From assembly GCF_007991655.1 (NCBI RefSeq), contig NZ_BJYT01000001.1, positions 770,942 to 834,941 of the forward strand: a stretch of 64,000 bases of DNA, in the 5' to 3' direction. A program made the translations under genes and the position numbers. Positions 55,146 through 64,000 of this stretch are shown here, piece by piece (positions within the stretch are counted from its first letter, which is position 1; each line of letters starts with the position of its first letter). The stretch is from Segetibacter aerophilus. GTDB taxonomy: Bacteria > Bacteroidota > Bacteroidia > Chitinophagales > Chitinophagaceae. The notes beneath the pieces were generated by a model. The model did not search any database. It worked only from the letters and a program-made list of their open reading frames with translations, and was not told where the DNA came from.

Positions 55146-56117
55146 ATGCCTATGAAAGTCTTTTTTGTCTGCGGTGGTAATATTAAAAATTTTGAAATTG
55201 TTCCTTTCATCAAAGAACAAGGTGAATCATTAAAAGAGCAGGGAATTGATGTTGATTACTTTCCGGTTGTAGGAAAGGGTTTTTGGGGTTATTTAAAAGC
55301 GGGAATGAAAATTAGAAGGCACTGCAAGAAAAATAGGTATGATTTAATACATGCTCACTATACATATTCCGGTTGGGCAGCAGTAATTGGCTCAGGAAAA
55401 ATTCCGGTTGTTTTATCCCTACTAGGTTCTGATGCTTATGGAAATTTTATAGGCGTCAACAAAGTCAGTCTTAGTAGTAGATTTTCAACTCTTTCAACAT
55501 GGTTGATACAACCTTTTGTAAGAGAGATTATTTCTAAATCGAAGAACATAGAGAAATATGTGTATCTAAAGCATAAGTCAAATTTAATTCCAAATGGAAT
55601 TAATAAGCGCAAGTTCAATCCTAAAACGATAAACGGAACTTGTCGCTGCCCAAACAAGAAGAGAAATGTACTTTTTTTAGGCAATAAGAAAGATGTTAGG
55701 AAGAATTATTCGCTTGCAGAAGCTGCAGTTGCAAAATTACCGTTTTCTAATGTTGAACTTATAAATCCTTATCCAATAGCACATAGCGAAGTACCGCTTT
55801 ATCTAGCTAAGGCAGATGTTATTGTGGTTCCATCGTTAATGGAAGGCTCACCAAACATAGTAAAAGAAGCGATGGCTTGCAACTGCCCTATCGTCGCAAC
55901 AGACATAGGAGATGTTAGATGGGTGTTGGGAAATACAGAGGGGTGTTATATATCCAGTTTCGATGTTGATGAGTTCTCTGAAAGAATTAAGGAAGCTTTA
56001 ATTTTTTCAGAAACTGTTGGACGAACTAAAGGCCGGGAGCAAATTTTAAAACTTGGTTTAGACTCAGAAACTATTGCGAAGCAAATTATTGAGGTATATA
56101 AAAAAGCAGTAAGCTAA
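55146..56117 (+). CDS. GT4-family glycosyltransferase
   Basis: The ATG at 55146 gives 323 residues; the longer frame from 55083 overlaps the previous gene. It has the GT-B fold: MKVFFVCGG start, GTxxx N-terminal Rossmann features (HAHYTYSGWAAVIG), and C-terminal retaining-GT4 signature VPSLMEGSPNIVKEAMACN with Glu-x7-Glu spacing that binds the nucleotide sugar. It likely adds the second sugar of the repeat unit. Donor and acceptor unknown. Cytosolic, peripheral to the membrane. Confidence 0.9.
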   Translation: MPMKVFFVCGGNIKNFEIVPFIKEQGESLKEQGIDVDYFPVVGKGFWGYLKAGMKIRRHCKKNRYDLIHAHYTYSGWAAVIGSGKIPVVLSLLGSDAYGNFIGVNKVSLSSRFSTLSTWLIQPFVREIISKSKNIEKYVYLKHKSNLIPNGINKRKFNPKTINGTCRCPNKKRNVLFLGNKKDVRKNYSLAEAAVAKLPFSNVELINPYPIAHSEVPLYLAKADVIVVPSLMEGSPNIVKEAMACNCPIVATDIGDVRWVLGNTEGCYISSFDVDEFSERIKEALIFSETVGRTKGREQILKLGLDSETIAKQIIEVYKKAVS

Positions 56118-56405
56118 TGGCTGTGGATAACTAAAGCTCCTAAGATTTCTTTATTAATTTCTTATCGCCAGGGCATTTGATAACGACCAACTACTATTAG
56201 GGCTAAAATGAATAGTCAAAAATAACCAGGCTGCTACCTACACGTTTTAATGAAGGATGCTCCGTATTTCGCACTTTAAAGTTGGATGCTAAATAATAAC
56301 CGGTAGGATCCATCGTACTTCTTATTATCTCTGTGCATGACAACGGACGTAGTTGCCGTAACTGCAACCCAATTAATAATATGGTTAATAATTAAAACTA
56401 ATGTT

Positions 56406-57461
56406 ATGGGCATACTTGTAAGGAAACGTAAAGAAAAGGTCTTGATTGATATTAAACATCCTGCTCAACTTAACCTGTTTAAAGGACTATCGAAACAGTT
56501 AAAAGATGAAAATTGGGACGTTACGATTTGCTACCTGAAAAGAGGCAAACTACCGAAAATTATAGAATCTGAGTATGCCGGATTTAATACAATTCCCGTC
56601 GGCAGTAGCAGGGGCAGTAAGTTCTCGATCCTGTGGAATGGCAATGTGAGGCGAATGTTTACTTTTTTAGATCTTATTAGGAAAAACAGATATGATATTT
56701 GTGTAGCTGCAAGTAGCATTCCTCTTGCTATGGCTTGCAAACTTTCAGGAACCCCTATCATTCAATTTTATGATGATCCTGAAAGAAAGAAAGTCAATAG
56801 CTTAAATGAGAGATTTTCGAGTCAAATGTTTTTCCCCCCAATAGTGGAGAAAACTAACAAGACGTCGATTTTTAATTGTTTAAAAGAATGGAGTTACCTG
56901 AGTCCAAAAAGATTTAAGCCCAATCCGTCAATACTTGCCAAGTATAATCTTACCCCCTACCAATATGTTTTCATTAGAGAAGTAAGTAATAAATCCTTCA
57001 ATTACTATAACCAGGAGGACGCAATTATTTGCTCCTTCTGTAAGAAAATAGACGCAAATACTAAGGTGGTTTTATCATTAGAAGATAAAAACTATGCTAC
57101 TAAGTTTCCAAAATCGTGGATCATCCTGGAGGAGCCAGTCGAAGACATACACTCTTTAATTTATTATTCCAGGTTAGTAGTTTCTTCGGGAGATAGTATG
57201 GCACGCGAAGGTGCAATGCTAGGTATCCAAAGTGTTTATTGCGGCATAAGAAAAATGAAAGCGAATGAACTGCTTATCGAACAAGGTATACTCAAGCATT
57301 TGCCAGGTGAAGAAGCGGTGACATGTATTAATCAAACAATCGACCAACCCTTTAATAACACTCGGCAGATAGAAGTTAGAAGACGGCTACTTGAAACATG
57401 GGATGATATGAACGAATTTATGAGGCATCAAATTAATCAATATAAACTTGTAATAAAATGA
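56406..57461 (+). CDS. DUF354 family protein (glycosyltransferase-like)
   Basis: The ATG at 56406 gives 351 residues (an upstream ATG at 56337 adds 23 without motif). Residues 10-100 have KVLIDIKHPAQLNLFKGLSK, RGKLPKIIESEYAGF and DICVAASSIPLAMACKLSGTPIIQ, matching the DUF354 family, a GT-B-like fold related to MurG/WecB-type enzymes. The C-terminal part holds SGDSMAREGAMLG, which resembles the sugar-nucleotide-binding loop. It probably acts in this polymer pathway, but activity is unproven. It overlaps the next gene by 4 bp. Confidence 0.8.
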   Translation: MGILVRKRKEKVLIDIKHPAQLNLFKGLSKQLKDENWDVTICYLKRGKLPKIIESEYAGFNTIPVGSSRGSKFSILWNGNVRRMFTFLDLIRKNRYDICVAASSIPLAMACKLSGTPIIQFYDDPERKKVNSLNERFSSQMFFPPIVEKTNKTSIFNCLKEWSYLSPKRFKPNPSILAKYNLTPYQYVFIREVSNKSFNYYNQEDAIICSFCKKIDANTKVVLSLEDKNYATKFPKSWIILEEPVEDIHSLIYYSRLVVSSGDSMAREGAMLGIQSVYCGIRKMKANELLIEQGILKHLPGEEAVTCINQTIDQPFNNTRQIEVRRRLLETWDDMNEFMRHQINQYKLVIK

Positions 57462-58765
57462 GAATTTCAATTTTTGGATTAGGATACGTTGGATGTGTAA
57501 GTTTGGGATGTCTTGCTAGAAATGGTCACGATGTTATAGGAGTTGATGTAAGTTCTTTTAAGGTAGAACTTATTAATAGCGGAAAGCCGACAATTTTAGA
57601 AAAGGACATTGATGTTATAATCAAAGATGGATATGAGAGAGGTCGAATATCTGCTACAACGTGTGCGGATGAGGCGGTAAATAATACTGATTTAAGTATA
57701 ATTTGTGTGGGTACGCCATCATCTCCTCATGGCCATTTAGATCTTTCATACATTTATAAAACAGCAGAGCAAGTAGGCAAGGCGATTCAGAAAAAGGAAA
57801 CCTTTCATACTATTGTTATAAGAAGCACTGTTATGCCCGGAACAAATCAGAAGGTTGGGGAAATTGTGGAAGAAATTTCAGGAAAGAAAAGAGGAGCTGA
57901 TTTTTCTGTAGTATCAAATCCCGAATTTTTAAGAGAAGGTTTTGCAATCAAGGATTATTATCATCCTTCAATTACTGTTATAGGCGGAGACCATAACTAT
58001 GCAATCAAAAAAGTAGCGTCTATCTACCAGGGTTTAGATGCGCCTATAGAAATTACGGACATTAAAATTGCAGAGATCATTAAGTATGTAAACAACTCTT
58101 ATCATGCCTTAAAAATAGCTTTTGCTAATGAGGTAGGAAATGTTTGTAAAGCTGTTTCGATTGACTCTCACAAGGTAATGGAGTTGTTTTGTAAGGATAC
58201 ACGGTTAAATATATCAACTTCTTATTTTAAGCCCGGGTTCGCTTATGGAGGTTCTTGTCTCCCAAAAGACTTAAAAGGGTTTTTGACATTAGGGCATGAT
58301 AATTACCTAAATACTCCTGTTTTGAGATGTATAAATAATTCAAATGAGAATCAAAAGAAGATAGCTTTCGAAATGGTAGAAAAGACTGGTAAAAGAAATG
58401 TTTGTTTTATAGGGCTAAGCTTTAAAGAAGGCACAGACGACTTGCGGTACAGCCCTTCAGTTGATCTGGCAGAAATGCTTATTGGCAAAGGTTATTATGT
58501 TACTATCTACGATGAAAATGTTCGTCTTTCCAAACTAATAGGTGCTAACAAAGCCTATATAAATGAACGCTTGCCCCATCTATCTTCGTTAATAAGTAAC
58601 GATCTTAACATGGCAATAAAACAGAATGACGTAGTTGTTATAAATCACAAGAACTTTGATGCATCTACATATGGGCATCTATTAAAGGAAAAACATGCTG
58701 TTATTGACCTGGTTCGTATAAATGAAATTGAGTGTCTACCAAATTATGAAGGTTTGTGTTGGTAA
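57458..58765 (+). CDS. AlgD-like GDP-mannose 6-dehydrogenase
   Basis: The 435-residue enzyme has the NAD fold GLGYVGCVSLGCLARNG and the middle and C-terminal UDPG/GMDH domains. Catalytic Cys267 is in YGGSCLPKD, and STVMPGTNQKVGEIVEE and GTDDLRYSPSVDLAEMLIGK are kept. Length and many segments match remembered P. aeruginosa AlgD (436 residues, C268, same EGLCW/EGICW-type end) better than UDP-glucose dehydrogenases. It would oxidise GDP-mannose to GDP-mannuronic acid. UDP-glucose as substrate cannot be excluded. The gene overlaps the DUF354 gene. Confidence 0.82.
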   Translation: MRISIFGLGYVGCVSLGCLARNGHDVIGVDVSSFKVELINSGKPTILEKDIDVIIKDGYERGRISATTCADEAVNNTDLSIICVGTPSSPHGHLDLSYIYKTAEQVGKAIQKKETFHTIVIRSTVMPGTNQKVGEIVEEISGKKRGADFSVVSNPEFLREGFAIKDYYHPSITVIGGDHNYAIKKVASIYQGLDAPIEITDIKIAEIIKYVNNSYHALKIAFANEVGNVCKAVSIDSHKVMELFCKDTRLNISTSYFKPGFAYGGSCLPKDLKGFLTLGHDNYLNTPVLRCINNSNENQKKIAFEMVEKTGKRNVCFIGLSFKEGTDDLRYSPSVDLAEMLIGKGYYVTIYDENVRLSKLIGANKAYINERLPHLSSLISNDLNMAIKQNDVVVINHKNFDASTYGHLLKEKHAVIDLVRINEIECLPNYEGLCW

Positions 58766-59088
58766 CTCATTGCATTCTTTCAATGCCCGTATTTCAGAAT
58801 TCCAATTGCTGTAGCCTTAATCGCCTTAGAGTATTTATTTATCCTGCTATCAAGCCTTTCTTGCAAAGTCTTTTAATTTTCCCAGTTATTTAGAAAGATC
58901 CTTTTGCTCCCCTTTTTAATTGTTGTTATTATAACTATCTAAGCAACATTTTTTTTACAGAACTAGCTTTGATTACGCACCTGGTTACCGGCAATTTTTA
59001 GTTCTTTAAAATATTCTTAGAATATTCTCCTAACCTATAACAATTAACCTTAAAAATTATTCTTTGACAATCCTTTAATTTATGTTTT
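58766..59088 (+). other. Gap before the initiating transferase gene
   Basis: About 320 bp, AT-rich, with no gene or clear hairpin. Its size suggests that the last gene of the polysaccharide locus may have its own promoter. Confidence 0.35.
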
Positions 59089-60471
59089 ATGATTACCTTA
59101 AAAATAAAAACCCCGTTTTATTTTAAAGAGGATGTCCTAACAATCATTACGGCCTTTTTTATATCTGTTTTCTTTTTTTGGCAATTTAACTTTTCAAGAG
59201 TTGAATGCATTATTCTATCCTGTTTTATTTTTTTATGGGCTTTATTAGAACATATAAGAAAAGTTTATTTTTCGAGAGTGAATAATGCAATTAGTAAGTG
59301 GACGACTAATTATATAAAGGCGTATGGCTTATTTGTAGCAACGATACTGTTGTTCTATATGTTAATTCCGATCCCCTTTGTAAATAAAAAGGGAATAGCA
59401 GCTATAGCAATTGGTATTCCCCTCCTTGATATTCTAGTTTATTCTGCATTTATTAGTTTCAAAGCTTTCGTAGGAAAAACTAAGGAACAGGTAAAGTATA
59501 CTTTAATTGCAGGTACAGGAACTGTAGCAAAAATTGTTGAAGAACAGCTTTACTCACGTCACGTCGGCAGCCATCAAATTAAAGGCTTTATAAATTGCAC
59601 GAATAGGGAGGCTTGTACAGTAGGCCAGGAAAAGATAGTGAGTAATTTAAAGAGTATTCAGCAATATTTACAAGAAAATCGGGTTGACGAGATTGTGATT
59701 GCTTTACCTATCGAACATACAAAAAAAATACAAAATATCATTTCTGCTGCCGATTATCATGGCATTCGAGTAAAGTATGTGTTTGATTACAAACATATTT
59801 TTGGAAGAAATTGTAGGTTAACACGATTGGGTCAAATTGACGCAATAAATGTGCGTCAATTACCAGTGGAGGGGCTACTAGCTTCTTTTAGTAAAACTTT
59901 TTTTGACAGAACGTTTTCAGCCTTGGTTTTACTTTTTTTGTCTCCACTGTTTATAATTCTTTCTATCCTAATCAAACTTGAGTCTCCCGGACCAGTGTTT
60001 TATTGCCCAATGAGGATAGGAAGAGCGGGTAAGCCTTTTAGAGTATTCAAATTTAGAAGTATGCGTCAGAACGATCCTATTTCAGGCGGTACTTTGTCGA
60101 CTGAAAAAGATGATGCAAGAATTACCAAACTGGGCAAAATAATAAGAAAATATAGTTTGGATGAGCTGCCGCAATTCCTGAACGTGTTGTTAGGAGATAT
60201 GAGTGTAGTAGGTCCAAGGCCGCACAGACAATTTCTTAATAAACAACTTCAGCAGTGCGTTTATCTCTATATGGTTAGACACTATGTAAAACCAGGCATA
60301 ACAGGGTGGGCTCAAGTTAATGGTTGGAGAGGTCCAACTGATACTGAACAACAAAAAAATGAACGAACACGCCACGATTTATGGTATATAGAAAATTGGT
60401 CTTTTTTACTGGATCTAAAGATTATCTTCCTCACTGTTTTTAGCAGCAAGGTTCATAGTAATGCTTTTTAG
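59089..60471 (+). CDS. WcaJ/WbaP-like polyprenyl-phosphate sugar phosphotransferase
   Basis: The 460-residue protein has an N-terminal region of about four membrane helices (residues 15-130), a Rossmann-like CoA-binding-type domain (LIAGTGTVAKIVEEQLYS), and a C-terminal bacterial sugar transferase domain: a membrane helix (FSALVLLFLSPLFIILSILI), SPGPVFYCPMRIGRAGKPF, FKFRSMR, DELPQFLNVLLGDMSVVGPR. It transfers a sugar-1-phosphate to undecaprenyl phosphate, which starts each repeat unit. The N-terminus and spacer are the WcaJ type. It sits last in the locus although it acts first. Confidence 0.93.
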   Translation: MITLKIKTPFYFKEDVLTIITAFFISVFFFWQFNFSRVECIILSCFIFLWALLEHIRKVYFSRVNNAISKWTTNYIKAYGLFVATILLFYMLIPIPFVNKKGIAAIAIGIPLLDILVYSAFISFKAFVGKTKEQVKYTLIAGTGTVAKIVEEQLYSRHVGSHQIKGFINCTNREACTVGQEKIVSNLKSIQQYLQENRVDEIVIALPIEHTKKIQNIISAADYHGIRVKYVFDYKHIFGRNCRLTRLGQIDAINVRQLPVEGLLASFSKTFFDRTFSALVLLFLSPLFIILSILIKLESPGPVFYCPMRIGRAGKPFRVFKFRSMRQNDPISGGTLSTEKDDARITKLGKIIRKYSLDELPQFLNVLLGDMSVVGPRPHRQFLNKQLQQCVYLYMVRHYVKPGITGWAQVNGWRGPTDTEQQKNERTRHDLWYIENWSFLLDLKIIFLTVFSSKVHSNAF

Positions 60472-60614
60472 ATTCTCCCTCTCCACAACGGAAAAAATCA
60501 ACCACTTCTTTTAAGCTGCTAGACATTTTCACTACTAGTAGCCCGTCTACGATGGACTGGAAAAACAAAATCTAAGAAAATATAAAATCATGCTTATAAT
60601 TTAAAATAGTAGCC

Positions 60615-62315
60615 ATGAAAAAACTTATCCTCATCTTACTACTGGTGATTTCTAAATTTGAATTAGCTGCTCAAACAGTATTTCCATTTGGCTCTTCCTG
60701 GAAGTACCTCGATAACGGCTCAAACCAAGGGTCAGCATGGACTGGTCTCGACTATGACGATAGCAACTGGAAGAGTGGTAATGGAGAATTGGGGTATGGG
60801 GATGGGGATGAAAGTACAGTAATAAGCTTTGGTTCTAACCCAAGAAAAAAACACATAACTACTTACTTCAGAAGGTTAGAACGCTGTTCAGATCCTTCTT
60901 TTTTTTCTTCCTTTTTATCGGAAATAAAAAGGGACGATGGGGTGGTGGTATATTTAAATGGTGTAGAAATTTTTCGTGACAATATGCCGTCTGGCCCTAT
61001 CTCTTATAACACGTTTGCCGCGTCACTTAGTAATGAACGTAACAATATTAGAAGCTTTACTACAAGTGCCTCATTGGTTTTAAAAGGAATCAATGTTATT
61101 GCTGTTGAAATTCATCAATTTACCCATAGCAGTGATGACATCAGTTTTGATATGCGTGTAACTGCTAATCCTGCAGTAGCCGATCCTACCTCAATTCCTT
61201 TTGGCTCTTGGTGGAAGTACCTTGACGATGGGTCCAATCAAGGCACTTCCTGGACCGGAATATCTTTTTCAGATGCAAGTTGGAAAAGCGGACCGGCTAC
61301 ACTTGGTTATGGAAATAGAAATGAAAGTACGGTTGTAAGTTTTGGGCCCGATGCTAACAACAAACATATTACTACTTATTTTAGACGCACTATTTCGTTG
61401 CAAAATCCCGAAGCTTTCAAAAAATATAGTTTTAGCGTAAAGAGGGATGATGGAGTAGTAGTGTATATAAACAGTAAAGAAGTTTATCGTAATAACATGC
61501 CTTCAGGCCCTATATCTTATACAACTCTTGCACTTGGTTCTGTTGACGAAAACGGTTTGCTTCGAACCTTCAACGTTAACGCGTCTGCCTTTACAACAGG
61601 TATTAACGTAGTTGCTGTAGAAATTCATCAATCAAATCCTACCAGTACTGATATAGCTTTCGACTTAAGCCTAGAAGGATTTGTAGAACCACCTGAACAG
61701 GCCAGGATTACTAGTGGGCCTTTTATTGAAAAAATAACTGAGACAACAGCCAATATTAGATGGACAACAAATCTGGCTACTGATTCTAAAGCTGAAGCGG
61801 GTACAATCTATGGCAATTATATAATTTCTGCCACTGAAAATAATATTGCAACTGAACATCAACTACAGGTGACCGGATTAGTAAAAAATACCAAATACTA
61901 TTATCGTGTCGGTGCAAGTACAACCGGGTGGCTGTTAGGCAGTGTGTTAGACTTCTTTACAACAGCTTCCACTGATCAGACTTCCCGAAGCTCTAACATA
62001 AATGTACCCTTTGCTAAAATTGTTGGACAAAACACGGGATCAGACATCAGGGATGTAGATATTAAATTAATAAAAGATGAGGCGATTCAAGTCGTTCCCT
62101 CTTTAATTAAAAAAGGAGAAAGTGTGAAAATTAGTGCAAATACAAGCGAAATAGTTGACGCCATTCTGCTTGATACGAATGGACGTTTAATTCACTCAAT
62201 TAAATTCTCAAACACTACTTACCTTGATACGAACGACTTACCTACTGGCATTTATTTTATAGCCTTTAGAAATAAAAGCAAAGTTAGGACGCACAAGTTT
62301 GCGGTTGCAAACTAA
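60615..62315 (+). CDS. T9SS cargo protein with a duplicated beta-sandwich domain
   Basis: The 566-residue protein has a signal peptide (LAAQ), two similar domains of about 165 residues (about 21-190 and 195-360), an Fn3-like purple-acid-phosphatase-N-type domain (about 365-455, TTANIRWTTNLATDSKAE), and a C-terminal type IX sorting domain (about 495-566, VKISANTSEI, LPTGIYFIAFRNKSK, ends THKFAVAN). Repeats share SWKYLDNGSNQG and WWKYLDDGSNQG, HITTYFRR, RDDGVVVY and NMPSGPISY. Carbohydrate-binding-like fold; may bind the polysaccharide at the surface. It is unclear whether it is co-expressed with the locus. Confidence 0.88.
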   Translation: MKKLILILLLVISKFELAAQTVFPFGSSWKYLDNGSNQGSAWTGLDYDDSNWKSGNGELGYGDGDESTVISFGSNPRKKHITTYFRRLERCSDPSFFSSFLSEIKRDDGVVVYLNGVEIFRDNMPSGPISYNTFAASLSNERNNIRSFTTSASLVLKGINVIAVEIHQFTHSSDDISFDMRVTANPAVADPTSIPFGSWWKYLDDGSNQGTSWTGISFSDASWKSGPATLGYGNRNESTVVSFGPDANNKHITTYFRRTISLQNPEAFKKYSFSVKRDDGVVVYINSKEVYRNNMPSGPISYTTLALGSVDENGLLRTFNVNASAFTTGINVVAVEIHQSNPTSTDIAFDLSLEGFVEPPEQARITSGPFIEKITETTANIRWTTNLATDSKAEAGTIYGNYIISATENNIATEHQLQVTGLVKNTKYYYRVGASTTGWLLGSVLDFFTTASTDQTSRSSNINVPFAKIVGQNTGSDIRDVDIKLIKDEAIQVVPSLIKKGESVKISANTSEIVDAILLDTNGRLIHSIKFSNTTYLDTNDLPTGIYFIAFRNKSKVRTHKFAVAN

Positions 62316-62869
62316 ATACTTAGACCTGTCGTTTTGATGTTTGTGAATTCTATCCTCAGAAAACTACAATTGATTTTCTCACACATCTCGGAGTTGCGAA
62401 ATTGGCACGAGCATGTTGCGGACTATTATTAGATAACTTAGGACTTTGAAACAAGACGCTCATTTTTGCTCAAAATAGTAAGATGTAAACTCGCTACTTC
62501 TGAGCTTTCTGCAATTGGTGAGCAAAAAAGGACAAAAAGTTAATACGAGAAATAGATAGCTTTCTTTTTAGAAAAGTTAGTTACTTCTTGTCTGAACAAT
62601 CCTAATGCACATTCTCCAATTTGCCTGCTTGTGTCCATGATGCATAATAGCATAATGCTTTTTTTCTGTTAGCGGAAGCTGGAATTGTCATAGTATTTTT
62701 TAAATACCGGATATCCATAAGGAAGAAGTATTCTATAACTACTGCTGAGGCAAATACTTTCCCTTAGGAACGTTAACTGCTAAATTTCCGGCCGATACTA
62801 TAGCACTTACTAATCTTTCTTCTATCAACGACTCCAGTTCTCTTGCACTCATCTCTAAAACGTCCTCTT
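62316..62869 (+). other. Intergenic region before the last gene
   Basis: About 550 bp. It has TTTTTGCTCA (62463-62472) and TGAGCAAAAAA (62519-62529) as an inverted pair, and the GAGCAAAAAAGGACAAAAAGTT word at about 62520, related to one at 41671. No gene is seen, and no clear promoter box. Confidence 0.4.
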
Positions 62870-64000
62870 ATGAAGAAGGCTATTCTTACTTCGCTGTGTT
62901 TTACACTAATGTCTTTTTCTTTCGCTCAATTTGCCGTTACACCGTTATCATCAATACCAATAGCGAGTAGTACTGGTCAGGTACCACAAGCAAAAGTTTG
63001 GACATACGCAAGTAAGCATTGGTGTATTCTGGCAAGTGCCGACGGTTTAAATGTATGGCGATTAGATGGTACGGTATGGGTTAAAATTTTAAACCTTGCC
63101 TCCGGGAGTTCTGCAAAGCCAGATGTAAAAGTGGTAGGCAATGTTGCTCATATTTTTGTTTACAAAGGCACAACTTCGGTATTGTATTCAATAGAATATG
63201 ATGTTGCCACCGGTAAATACAAAAATTGGGCGCAAAGAACTTCGCGGGTGGAAATATCACTAGATGCAGGGATTCAAACAGGCACAATTGATATAGATGG
63301 AACAGGTAAAATGTGGCTGGCGTCCGATGCAAAAACAACTGTGAACGTGCGTTGGAGTGCTCCACCTTACTCTACATGGAGTGCACCTATTTCTATAGGT
63401 GCAGGGGTACTAGACTCAGATTTATGTGCAGTAGTGGCGTTACCAGGCAAAATAGGTCTTCTATGGTCCAACCAAGCTACAAAGAAGTTCTTATTTAGAA
63501 CCCATTCTGATACAGATCCCCCTTCTACCTGGTCTGCTGAGGAGACGCCTGGCTATGACCCATCGCTACTAAACATTGGAAAGGGTTTGGCTAACAATTT
63601 TATTAACACAAAAGCTGCTCCTGACGGTAAGTTGTTTTGCGCCATTAAAACAAACTATAATACTCCGAATCAAATACAAAACGGCCTTTTGGTTAGGCAG
63701 GCAAATGGATCATGGGATCCTGTTTATGCCGTTACATTAAACGAAGGAACAACACCTATTGTTCTTTTAAACCCGGCTATTAATAAGGTGAAAGTTGTTT
63801 ACACCGCTAGTAATGGAAATATCGTTTATAGAGAATCGTCTACATCTTCTATTTCTTTTGGTCCTGCAAATGTACTTATCAGTGGCGTTTATGATAATTC
63901 TACAAGTGTAAAAGAGACCTACGGTTCTGATGGTGTTGTGGTCCTTGCTTCAAACGCTACCCAGGCGGTAGGTATACTGGGATATGATAACCAAAATGTA
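62870..64000 (+). CDS. Secreted protein, N-terminal part (cut by right edge), unrecognised
   Basis: An ATG at 62870 opens a frame with no stop to the window end (377 codons). It starts with a signal peptide (MKKAILTSLCFTLMSFSFAQ). The mature part has repeating units about 55-60 residues long with strands such as WTYASKHWCILASADGLNVWRL, KPDVKVVGNVAHIFVYKG and KVKVVYTASNGNIVYRESS, suggesting a beta-propeller-like repeat (about six or more blades). No catalytic motif was recognised. It could be another T9SS cargo, since it follows one, but the C-terminal end is not available. Confidence 0.7.
   Translation, partial: MKKAILTSLCFTLMSFSFAQFAVTPLSSIPIASSTGQVPQAKVWTYASKHWCILASADGLNVWRLDGTVWVKILNLASGSSAKPDVKVVGNVAHIFVYKGTTSVLYSIEYDVATGKYKNWAQRTSRVEISLDAGIQTGTIDIDGTGKMWLASDAKTTVNVRWSAPPYSTWSAPISIGAGVLDSDLCAVVALPGKIGLLWSNQATKKFLFRTHSDTDPPSTWSAEETPGYDPSLLNIGKGLANNFINTKAAPDGKLFCAIKTNYNTPNQIQNGLLVRQANGSWDPVYAVTLNEGTTPIVLLNPAINKVKVVYTASNGNIVYRESSTSSISFGPANVLISGVYDNSTSVKETYGSDGVVVLASNATQAVGILGYDNQNV

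Noticed and set aside
1..64000. CRISPR arrays, tRNA/rRNA genes, prophage
   Set aside because: No regularly spaced repeats, cloverleaf sequences, rRNA words or phage structural genes were recognised by eye; not an exhaustive scan.

Overview
The window looks like a chromosomal segment of a Bacteroidota bacterium, most likely of the Chitinophagaceae or a close relative. The reasons are two SusC/SusD pairs, a PorP/SprF-type protein and a type IX secretion sorting domain, many lipoproteins with an early Cys, an UpxY-like NusG paralog, AT-rich intergenic DNA, and promoter-like TTTG / TAnnTTTG boxes instead of sigma-70 consensus elements. No rRNA, tRNA, CRISPR array or intact insertion sequence was seen. 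The family placement is inference; no search was run.

Layout. 0-5 kb: the 5' part of dnaG (runs off the left edge), a region-2-only ECF-sigma-like ORF, an LEA2-type lipoprotein, a WbqC-like protein, a PorP/SprF outer-membrane protein and a coiled-coil secreted protein. 4.8-10.5 kb: secreted or lipoprotein enzymes (PHB-depolymerase/feruloyl-esterase-like hydrolase, alpha/beta-hydrolase lipoprotein, sorbosone-dehydrogenase-like beta-propeller, YD-repeat-like lipoprotein, Tat-type sugar isomerase/epimerase). 10.8-17.2 kb: a complete RND efflux operon (adaptor, inner-membrane pump, TolC-like channel) closed by a clear terminator. 17.2-20.4 kb: an exported thiol peroxidase and a large DUF5686 protein.

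20.5-39.8 kb is a carbohydrate-use region. It has a GH15 enzyme, a GH3 enzyme divergent from a first susC-susD pair, then on the other strand a GH144-like glucanase, a LamG lipoprotein and a second susD-susC pair, with an AraC-type regulator upstream of the latter. GH144 plus GH3 suggests a beta-1,2-glucan (sophoro-oligosaccharide) utilisation locus. Between the two halves lie a nested inverted-repeat element of about 260 bp (MITE/REP-like) and a three-gene unit: two previously unlisted single-membrane-span micro-proteins followed by a sterol-desaturase/fatty-acid-hydroxylase family enzyme.

40.2-60.5 kb is a one-strand exopolysaccharide/capsule locus: an upstream HTH/TPR-like regulator, Wza-type export lipoprotein, Wzc-type tyrosine kinase, UpxY-like antiterminator, UDP-glucuronate-4-epimerase-like enzyme, FkbM methyltransferase, Wzx-like flippase, two P-loop kinase-like proteins, Wzy/ligase-like membrane protein, asparagine-synthase-type amidotransferase, GT4 glycosyltransferase, DUF354 protein, AlgD-like GDP-mannose dehydrogenase and a WcaJ/WbaP-like initiating transferase. 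The enzyme set predicts an acidic, uronate-containing polymer, possibly with amidated uronic acids and methyl groups. Downstream are a T9SS cargo protein with a duplicated lectin-like domain and the start of another secreted protein that runs off the right edge.
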